A DNA stretch of 30,391 bases from an uncultured Synechococcus sp. (GTDB lineage Bacteria > Cyanobacteriota > Cyanobacteriia > PCC-6307 > Cyanobiaceae). The position numbers and the translations under genes were made by a program. Below the pieces are notes generated by a model. That model did no database searches, was not told where the DNA came from, and worked only from the letters and a program-made list of their open reading frames with translations. Positions 9,248-15,463 of the stretch are shown piece after piece; positions within the stretch are counted from its first letter, which is position 1; every line of letters starts with the position of its first letter. The stretch lies in the NCBI GenBank assembly GCA_913050105.1, contig CAJWZN010000005.1:1-30391 (forward strand). Direction: 5' to 3'.

Positions 9248-9701
9248 ACGGAACACGCTTCAAGCGGGTGCATCGTTGATCAACAGTTGCCGAGAGCCCC
9301 CAAATGGGGGCTTTTTGATGGCCGATCAACACAACCAGCCGACAAAGCGACTGGGGAAGACTGCCGACAACTCCCTGCACAACCTGGGGAAAGCATGAGC
9401 AAAAACACTCTCTCAAGTCATCCAACGTTCTCCACCAGCTGTGCAGAAGTGGAAAACCTTGCTTTTTCCCACAAGGCGTGGATTGTTTCCCCCAGGGCTG
9501 GATGGGTCGAATCTGTTGCCGTATCTGGTTTTAGAGCAACTAATCCCCAATTCCCCAGGCCCTACTACGACGAATTTGTTTTTCTTCTTTCAATACTTAG
9601 AACTAAAACAGCCGATGAACAAAAAGGCCGATGAAGGCCATTGCGCTTCCTTCAGCGCTGTGAAACGGTGGGGCACCTCAAGCCATCCGCCCGGCTCTCC
9701 G
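9248..9701. other. oriC: Probable chromosomal replication origin (oriC) region upstream of dnaN
   Basis: These 454 bases lie between thrC and dnaN and hold no credible gene. The left part has the thrC terminator. The central part (about 9350-9560) has several motifs close to the DnaA box TTTTCCACA/TTATCCACA. The best two differ by one base: TTTTCCACT on the minus strand at 9448-9456 and TTTCCCACA on the plus strand at 9465-9473. Two-mismatch relatives lie at 9428-9436, 9440-9448, 9485-9494 and 9541-9549, with further CCCC-containing variants nearby. An AT-rich stretch at 9571-9609 is a candidate unwinding element. In Synechococcus elongatus the origin is next to dnaN, not dnaA, so the position fits. 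G-versus-C composition on the same coding strand also changes between thrC and dnaN. No box is an exact consensus match. Confidence 0.75.
9295..9316 (+). terminator. Intrinsic terminator after thrC
   Basis: A perfect 7-bp stem (AGCCCCC at 9295-9301, GGGGGCT at 9306-9312) with an AAAT loop is followed at once by a T run (9313-9316). It lies 48 bases after the thrC stop and has the geometry of a Rho-independent terminator. It would stop transcription from thrC before the origin region. Confidence 0.85.
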
Positions 9702-10859
9702 ATGAAGGTGGTCTGCTCCCAGTCCGAACTCAACGCAGCGCTCCAGCTCGTCAGCCGTGCTGTGGCGACCCGCCCCACCCATCCGGTGCTGGCCAATGTG
9801 ATGCTCACCGCTGACGCGGGCACAGATCGATTGAGCCTCACCGGTTTTGACCTGAATCTCGGCATTCAGACCTCGCTTTCTGCCAGCGTTGAAACCAGTG
9901 GCGCTATCACCCTTCCGGCGCGTCTGCTGGGGGAGATCGTTTCACGCCTGGCAAGTGACTCACCACTGACCCTCGCCTGTGATGAAAACGGTGAACAGGT
10001 GCAACTCACGAGCTTGAGTGGCAGCTATCAGATGCGGGGCATGTCCGCTGATGACTTTCCCGAGCTGCCGATGGTGGAAAGCGGAATGACGTTGAAGCTC
10101 GAAGCTTCCGGCCTGGTGCAGGCCTTGAAAGGAACGCTGTTTGCCAGCAGCAGCGATGAAGCCAAGCAGTTGCTCACTGGCGTTCATCTCAGTTTCAGCG
10201 ACCGAAACCTTGAAGCTGCTGCGACAGACGGTCATCGACTCGCTGTTCTGCAGGTGGATGACGCGCTGCAGGTGGCTGCCGCTGGTCATGATGGAGATGA
10301 CTCCAGCTTCGCGGTGACACTGCCGGCACGATCGTTGCGTGAGGTGGAACGCCTGATGTCGGGTTGGCGGTCTGAAGATCCGGTCAGTCTCTTCTGCGAC
10401 CGAGGCCAGGTGGTGTTCCTGGCCGCTGATCAGATGGTCACCAGTCGCACCTTGGAGGGCACCTACCCCAACTACCGCCAGTTGATTCCAGATGGTTTCA
10501 CGCGCAGCCTTGGGATGGATCGACGGGGCCTGATCGCAGCTTTGGAGCGGATTGCTGTTCTGGCGGATCAGCACAACAACGTGGTCAAATTCAGCAGCCA
10601 ACCTGATCAGGGAGTCGTGCTGCTCAGTGCTGATGCTCAGGATGTGGGAAGTGGTTCGGAATCTCTGGCGGCAGAGCTCAGCGGTGATGCCATTCAGATT
10701 GCTTTCAACGTTCGCTATTTGCTTGATGGCCTCAAGGCCACCACTGGTGAAAGGGTGATCTTGCACTGCAATGCACCTACAACACCCGCAGTGCTCCGTC
10801 CTCAGGAGGAAAAAGGTGGTTTCACCTATCTCGTGATGCCTGTTCAGATTCGCTCTTGA
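9702..10859 (+). CDS. dnaN: DNA polymerase III beta subunit (sliding clamp)
   Basis: The beta clamp forms a dimeric ring around DNA and tethers the replicative polymerase. The protein has 385 residues from ATG 9702; the typical start MKVVCSQSELNAALQLVSRAV begins there, and upstream in-frame codons belong to the origin region. Three clamp repeats can be followed: the first with RPTHPVLANVML and LTGFDLNLGIQT, the second around LEASGLVQALKGTLFASSSDE and AATDGHRLAVL, the third around RRGLIAALERIAVLADQHNNVVKF, ending with the conserved TYLVMPVQIRS. It is the first gene right of the probable origin and is transcribed away from it. The PRC-barrel gene follows after one base, so the two are very likely co-transcribed. 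Confidence 0.98.
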   Translation: MKVVCSQSELNAALQLVSRAVATRPTHPVLANVMLTADAGTDRLSLTGFDLNLGIQTSLSASVETSGAITLPARLLGEIVSRLASDSPLTLACDENGEQVQLTSLSGSYQMRGMSADDFPELPMVESGMTLKLEASGLVQALKGTLFASSSDEAKQLLTGVHLSFSDRNLEAAATDGHRLAVLQVDDALQVAAAGHDGDDSSFAVTLPARSLREVERLMSGWRSEDPVSLFCDRGQVVFLAADQMVTSRTLEGTYPNYRQLIPDGFTRSLGMDRRGLIAALERIAVLADQHNNVVKFSSQPDQGVVLLSADAQDVGSGSESLAAELSGDAIQIAFNVRYLLDGLKATTGERVILHCNAPTTPAVLRPQEEKGGFTYLVMPVQIRS

Positions 10860-10860
10860 T

Positions 10861-11586
10861 GTGACGCTGCCTGATCAGCTGTTGCTCAGTGATCTGCTGA
10901 ATCACACCGTGCGCTGCGACCTCGGTCTGGATCATGGTCCGGGTCTGATGGCCTGGATGCATCCTCCTGTGCATCGTTTGCTGGGTTGGATCAGTCGTCC
11001 TTCCGCGTTGCGGATGAGCCGAGAGGTCTGGCGTTTGGATCAGTGTTGCGGCCTAACGGACCAGCAGGTGTTTGTGCGTGGTGAACCAGCCAACACCGAT
11101 CCCGTGCTCCTTGAGCAGCTGCCCACCTTGATCGATGCCGTGCTGCTGGATCGCTACGGCGAACGCATTGGAACCCTTGTGGATTTTGTGTTTGAACCGG
11201 CAACCGGTGCGATTCGCCACTACCTGATCGCCCGCAGCGATCCCCGATTGCCGGGGTCGTCCCGCTGGAGACTGACGCCGGATCGCATCCAGGATCAGCG
11301 GGCTGGCGAAGTGAGGACTGGCCTGCAGACACTCGATGACCTGCCTTTGGCCCGTTCGAGTGTCCGTCAGGACCTGTTGCAGCGCACCCAGCGCTGGCGT
11401 GATCAGCTTCGGGATATGGGGGATCGGGCTGGCGATCGGCTGGAGGGCTGGTTGGAGGATGCTCCATGGGATGAGCCGGATGATGAACCGCGCGTCGAGG
11501 AGCGGCGGAGCGGAGCCAAGGAGGTCTGGGATGACGATGACTGGCCGGATCGTCCCCGTCAGAGGGACAAGGACCCCTGGGTTTGA
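10861..11586 (+). CDS. PRC-barrel domain protein
   Basis: The protein has 241 residues from GTG 10861, one base after the dnaN stop (TGA T GTG). Two PRC-barrel-like beta segments are visible: about residues 8-70 (LLLSDLLNHTVRC...) and about 88-160 (LIDAVLLDRYGERIGTLVDFVFEPATGAIRHYLIARSDPR, a typical PRC pattern). The remaining third is charged: Arg-rich (QDLLQRTQRWRDQLRDMGDRAGDRLEGW) and then acidic and Trp-rich, ending DKDPWV. There is no signal peptide or membrane segment. PRC-barrels are small beta-barrel modules found in photosynthetic reaction centre subunit H and in the RNA-processing factor RimM; here the target is unknown. The tail to tail packing between dnaN and purL suggests an operon, but the job cannot be read from sequence. 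Confidence 0.85.
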   Translation: MTLPDQLLLSDLLNHTVRCDLGLDHGPGLMAWMHPPVHRLLGWISRPSALRMSREVWRLDQCCGLTDQQVFVRGEPANTDPVLLEQLPTLIDAVLLDRYGERIGTLVDFVFEPATGAIRHYLIARSDPRLPGSSRWRLTPDRIQDQRAGEVRTGLQTLDDLPLARSSVRQDLLQRTQRWRDQLRDMGDRAGDRLEGWLEDAPWDEPDDEPRVEERRSGAKEVWDDDDWPDRPRQRDKDPWV

Positions 11587-11629
11587 TCCCGCTGTCGGCA
11601 ACACTGGGAGGAGCTTTGGTTCGTCCTGG

Positions 11630-13933
11630 GTGTCTTCCACTGCATACGACGTCAACGCGGCTTTAAAACAGGAAGGTCTCAAGCCGACGGATTGGGAGGA
11701 GATCTGCCGGCGACTGGGACGTGAACCCAACCGCGCCGAGCTGGGCATGTTCGGGGTGATGTGGTCTGAGCACTGCTGCTATCGCAACTCACGACCGTTA
11801 TTGAGCGGCTTTCCGACTGAGGGACCCAGGATTCTGGTGGGGCCCGGCGAAAACGCCGGAGTGGTGGATCTGGGCGATGGCTATCGCCTTGCTTTCAAGA
11901 TTGAAAGTCACAACCATCCCTCTGCCGTGGAGCCTTTTCAGGGCGCGGCGACCGGTGTAGGGGGAATCCTGCGCGACATCTTCACGATGGGGGCTCGGCC
12001 GATTGCCTTGCTCAATGCTTTGCGTTTCGGCCCGTTGGAAGATCCCGCCAATGTGGGTCTGATTCAGGGTGTGGTGGCTGGAATTGCCCATTACGGCAAT
12101 TGCGTTGGCGTGCCCACCGTCGGTGGTGAAGTGGCCTTTGATTCGTCCTATTCCGGCAATCCTCTGGTTAATGCGATGGCTCTTGGTCTGATGGAGACCG
12201 AGGAAATCGTGAAATCCGGTGCGCAGGGCATTGGCAACCCCGTCGTTTATGTCGGCAGCACAACCGGACGGGACGGTATGGGGGGTGCCAGCTTTGCCAG
12301 CGCGGAGCTCAGTGCCGATTCTCTCGATGATCGTCCTGCGGTTCAGGTGGGTGATCCCTTCCTGGAGAAGGGGCTCATTGAGGCCTGTCTCGAGGCATTC
12401 ACCAGCGGTGATGTGGTCGCCGCTCAAGATATGGGTGCTGCTGGTCTGACCTGCAGTTGTTCCGAGATGGCAGCCAAGGGTGGACTTGGAGTGGAGTTGG
12501 ATTTGGATCGCGTTCCAGCGCGAGAGCAAGGGATGACGGCTTATGAATTTCTGCTGTCCGAGTCCCAGGAACGAATGCTGTTCGTGGTCAAGGCCGGTCG
12601 TGAAGAGGTATTGATGCAGCGATTCCGGCGCTGGGGATTGCAGGCGGCTGTGGTGGGCCGGGTGCTGGAAGAGCCGATCGTGCGTGTGCTGCACCAGGGC
12701 TCCGTGGCGGCGGAAGTGCCGGCCACGGCCCTTGCGGATGACACACCGATTGAGAAGCACGCGCTTTTGGAAGAGCCCCCCGCGGATCTCCGGGAGCTGT
12801 GGCAGTGGCGGGAACAGCAGTTGCCTGAACTCACGGATCCAGGAGCGGCTCTCCTCCGCCTTTTGGATGACCCCACCATTGCAAGTAAGCGTTGGGTACA
12901 TCGTCAGTACGACCAGCAGGTTCTGGCCAATACGGTGGTGTCCTCCGGCGCTGCGGATGCGGCAGTGGTACGCCTCAGGCCTCAGCAGGGGGAGGGATCC
13001 CTTTCCAGCTCCAAGCGCGGCGTCGCCGCAACAGTGGACTGCCCCAACCGCTGGGTGGCGCTTGATCCCGAACGCGGTTCTCAGGCGGCTGTGGCTGAGG
13101 CGGCCCGCAACCTCAGCTGCGTCGGTGCAGAACCCTTGGCCGTAACGGACAACCTCAATTTCCCCTCTCCAGAGACACCCAAGGGCTTCTGGCAACTGGC
13201 CATGGCTTGCCGCGGTATCTCAGAGGCCTGCCGCGCTCTGAATACACCGGTCACCGGTGGCAATGTCTCCCTGTACAACGAGACCAAGAAGCCCGATGGC
13301 ACCGTTCAGCCAATTCACCCAACACCTGTGATCGGCATGGTGGGTGGCGTTGACGACATCGCGCAGGTCACAGGACTGGGTTGGCGTCAGCCGGACGATC
13401 CCATCTATCTGATCGGCGTTCCGCCCAGTGATCCCGATGATCCTTGCCTGGGTCTTGCCGGCAGTGCATATCAGGAGCAGTGCGTTGGTTCGCTCGCTGG
13501 TCGTCCTCCGCAGACAGATCTGGTGCGTGAGGCTGCTGTTGGACAACTGGTCCGGGAAGCCATCCGTCAGGGTTTGCTGGCGTCAGCCCACGATTGCAGT
13601 GATGGAGGTCTGGCAGTGGCTCTGGCGGAAGCGTCGATAGCTTCGGACTGTGGAATCGAGATAACGCTCAGCACGGGTCAGGCTCGTCTGGATCGAGTGC
13701 TGTTTGCCGAAGGTGGTCACCGAATCATTGTTTCTTTGAAAGCCGAACGACAGTCGGAATGGGATCAGTTGATTGACTCCGAGATTGGCCTGAACGTGAC
13801 TCCTATTGGTGTTGTCTTGGACCAGAAGCGCTTGACGATTCAATCCGAAACATCTGTGCTTCTGAATCTCGAACTCGAAGCCTGCCGGTCGGCATTCAGC
13901 AATGCTCTCTCCCGACGGATTGATTCCGATTGA
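11630..13933 (+). CDS. purL: Phosphoribosylformylglycinamidine synthase subunit PurL (small type)
   Basis: PurL uses ATP and glutamine-derived ammonia to turn FGAR into FGAM, step four of purine synthesis. From GTG 11630 the protein has 767 residues, the size of the small PurL that works with PurS and PurQ; neither is in this window. The frame is open further upstream, but that stretch lies inside the PRC-barrel gene. Visible signatures: ELGMFGVMWSEHCCYRNS with the conserved His48, FKIESHNHPSAVEPFQGAATGVGGILRDI, GGEVAFD, DMGAAGLTCSCSEMAAKGGLG, PVTGGNVSLYNE and HDCSDGGLAVALAEA. A GGGAGGAG run at 11606-11613 is rather far from the start to be its ribosome binding site. purF follows after 72 bases on the same strand. 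Confidence 0.97.
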   Translation: MSSTAYDVNAALKQEGLKPTDWEEICRRLGREPNRAELGMFGVMWSEHCCYRNSRPLLSGFPTEGPRILVGPGENAGVVDLGDGYRLAFKIESHNHPSAVEPFQGAATGVGGILRDIFTMGARPIALLNALRFGPLEDPANVGLIQGVVAGIAHYGNCVGVPTVGGEVAFDSSYSGNPLVNAMALGLMETEEIVKSGAQGIGNPVVYVGSTTGRDGMGGASFASAELSADSLDDRPAVQVGDPFLEKGLIEACLEAFTSGDVVAAQDMGAAGLTCSCSEMAAKGGLGVELDLDRVPAREQGMTAYEFLLSESQERMLFVVKAGREEVLMQRFRRWGLQAAVVGRVLEEPIVRVLHQGSVAAEVPATALADDTPIEKHALLEEPPADLRELWQWREQQLPELTDPGAALLRLLDDPTIASKRWVHRQYDQQVLANTVVSSGAADAAVVRLRPQQGEGSLSSSKRGVAATVDCPNRWVALDPERGSQAAVAEAARNLSCVGAEPLAVTDNLNFPSPETPKGFWQLAMACRGISEACRALNTPVTGGNVSLYNETKKPDGTVQPIHPTPVIGMVGGVDDIAQVTGLGWRQPDDPIYLIGVPPSDPDDPCLGLAGSAYQEQCVGSLAGRPPQTDLVREAAVGQLVREAIRQGLLASAHDCSDGGLAVALAEASIASDCGIEITLSTGQARLDRVLFAEGGHRIIVSLKAERQSEWDQLIDSEIGLNVTPIGVVLDQKRLTIQSETSVLLNLELEACRSAFSNALSRRIDSD

Positions 13934-13935
13934 TG

Positions 13936-13990
13936 AGGTTTTAAACCTGCCGATGGCATCAGCCATGGCCATCATTTCCCCAATTTTTTT
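13936..13990 (+). promoter_or_regulatory. Palindrome and hairpin between purL and purF with T tract
   Basis: Just after the purL stop there is an inverted repeat AGGTTT-T-AAACCT (13936-13948). A hairpin follows: ATGGC (13953-13957), ATCA loop, GCCAT (13962-13966), with an alternative GATGGC/GCCATC pairing (13952-13973). A run of seven T lies at 13984-13990. It may be a weak terminator or attenuator before purF, or an operator. The T run is too far from the stem for a standard terminator. Confidence 0.3.
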
Positions 13991-14005
13991 GTCAACGGAT
14001 TCATC

Positions 14006-15463
14006 ATGTGCGGCATTATCGGAATGTTCTGTGTTGACGCAGTTAACCAGCAGATCTATGACAATTTGATGCTGCTGCAGCATCGGGGTCAGGATTCAGC
14101 CGGCATCGTCACGATGGACCGTCATACATTTTATTCGCATAAAGAACGGGGGCGTGTGCGTGAAGCCTTCCGTACCCGTGATATGCGAAAGCTGCTCGGG
14201 AATGTTGGCATTGGTCATGTGCGTTATGCCACCCGGGGGGCCGCTGGTGCAGAAGGAGAGGTGCAACCTTTTTATGTCAATGCTCCATACGGCATCAGTT
14301 TTGTTCACAACGGCAATCTGACCAACACCCATCAGCTGGAACAGGATCTTTTCAGGATCGACAGACGCCATACCAATTCCACCAGTGATACGGAGATGCT
14401 GGTTAATGTTCTGGCAACAGAGATTCAGTCGCAGATCACCAGCAGTGATCTCACACCCGATCAATTATTTGATGCTGTGGCATCTCTCCATCTACGGGTG
14501 GAAGGGTCCTACGCCTCGATTGCTTTGATTGCTGGTCACGGCATGTTGGCTTTCAGGGATCCCTACGGGATTCGTCCTCTCATTCTGGGTTGTCGCACAT
14601 CAGAGACGGGGCGCAATGAGTGGATCGTTGCCAGCGAATCACTGGTTATTGAAAATAGTGGTTACGAGATTATTCGTGATGTTGATCCTGGGGAGGCTGT
14701 CTTTATTGATGCCGATGCGAATTTGCATCACCGTCAATGCGCGGTTTCACCACGTTTAATTCCATGTGCTTTTGAGTACGTTTATTTGGCACGGCCTGAT
14801 TCGGTGATGAATGGTATTTCTGTGTATGAATCACGGCTGAGAATGGGTGATCGTTTGGCGGAAACGATCGCCGCTCAACTTCCTGCAGGTGATATTGATG
14901 TGGTGATGCCGATTCCGGATTCTGCGCGACCTTCTGCGATGCAGGTTGCTCAAAAACTTGGTTTGGAATATCGGGAAGGTTTTTATAAAAATCGTTATAT
15001 CGGTCGAACATTCATTATGCCTGGTCAGGCAGAGCGAAAGAAATCTGTTCGGCAGAAGCTGAATGCCCTCGGAACCGAATTTGCTGGTAAGAATGTCTTG
15101 ATTGTGGATGATTCAATTGTTCGAGGAACAACCTCTAAGGAAATTGTTCAGATGGCTCGTTCTGCCGGTGCCAATAAAGTTACTTTCACCTCGGCTGCCC
15201 CGCCGGTGCGCTTCCCAAATGTGTATGGAATCAACATGCCTACCCGGCATGAACTTTTAGCGCACGGACGCAGCGAAGAGGACATCTCCAGAATTCTTGG
15301 TGCTGATCATGTGGTGTATCAGAGCGTTGAAAATTTGTTGGCCAGTATTGTTGAAAAAACAGAAATCAAAGATTTAGAAATGTCCTGTTTTAACGGTCAC
15401 TACGTGACAGGGGGTATTGATGAGGCTTATTTCGACTGGTTAGAGGCGAACTGCAGCTCCTGA
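14006..15463 (+). CDS. purF: Amidophosphoribosyltransferase
   Basis: PurF makes phosphoribosylamine from PRPP and glutamine, the first committed step of purine synthesis. The 485-residue protein starts MCGIIGMF, so Cys2 becomes the N-terminal glutamine-hydrolysing nucleophile after Met removal, with no propeptide. Further hallmarks: LLQHRGQDSAGI, GHVRYAT, PFYVNAPYG, HNGNLTN, and the PRPP loop VLIVDDSIVRGTTS (364-377). Overall it resembles the E. coli enzyme class (DPYGIRPL, FEYVYLARPDS, KNRYIGRTFIMPGQ) and lacks the C-terminal CxxC of the Fe-S (B. subtilis) class; there is only a single Cys in EMSCFNGHYV. The gene is clearly poorer in GC than its neighbours, strongest after 14600. Its TGA stop directly abuts the stop of the convergent topoisomerase gene. 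Confidence 0.97.
   Translation: MCGIIGMFCVDAVNQQIYDNLMLLQHRGQDSAGIVTMDRHTFYSHKERGRVREAFRTRDMRKLLGNVGIGHVRYATRGAAGAEGEVQPFYVNAPYGISFVHNGNLTNTHQLEQDLFRIDRRHTNSTSDTEMLVNVLATEIQSQITSSDLTPDQLFDAVASLHLRVEGSYASIALIAGHGMLAFRDPYGIRPLILGCRTSETGRNEWIVASESLVIENSGYEIIRDVDPGEAVFIDADANLHHRQCAVSPRLIPCAFEYVYLARPDSVMNGISVYESRLRMGDRLAETIAAQLPAGDIDVVMPIPDSARPSAMQVAQKLGLEYREGFYKNRYIGRTFIMPGQAERKKSVRQKLNALGTEFAGKNVLIVDDSIVRGTTSKEIVQMARSAGANKVTFTSAAPPVRFPNVYGINMPTRHELLAHGRSEEDISRILGADHVVYQSVENLLASIVEKTEIKDLEMSCFNGHYVTGGIDEAYFDWLEANCSS

Noticed and set aside
9441..9701. Upstream in-frame extension of dnaN
   Set aside because: The clamp family starts at MKVVCSQSELN (9702). The extra residues lie in the origin region and are unlike any clamp sequence.
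11336..11629. Upstream in-frame extension of purL
   Set aside because: It overlaps the PRC-barrel gene and precedes the normal PurL start; the 767-residue form from 11630 fits the family.
11798..13195. Open minus-strand frame of 465 codons opposite purL
   Set aside because: The purL frame carries all family motifs here; the antisense product is His/Gln/Arg-rich and looks like a composition artefact.
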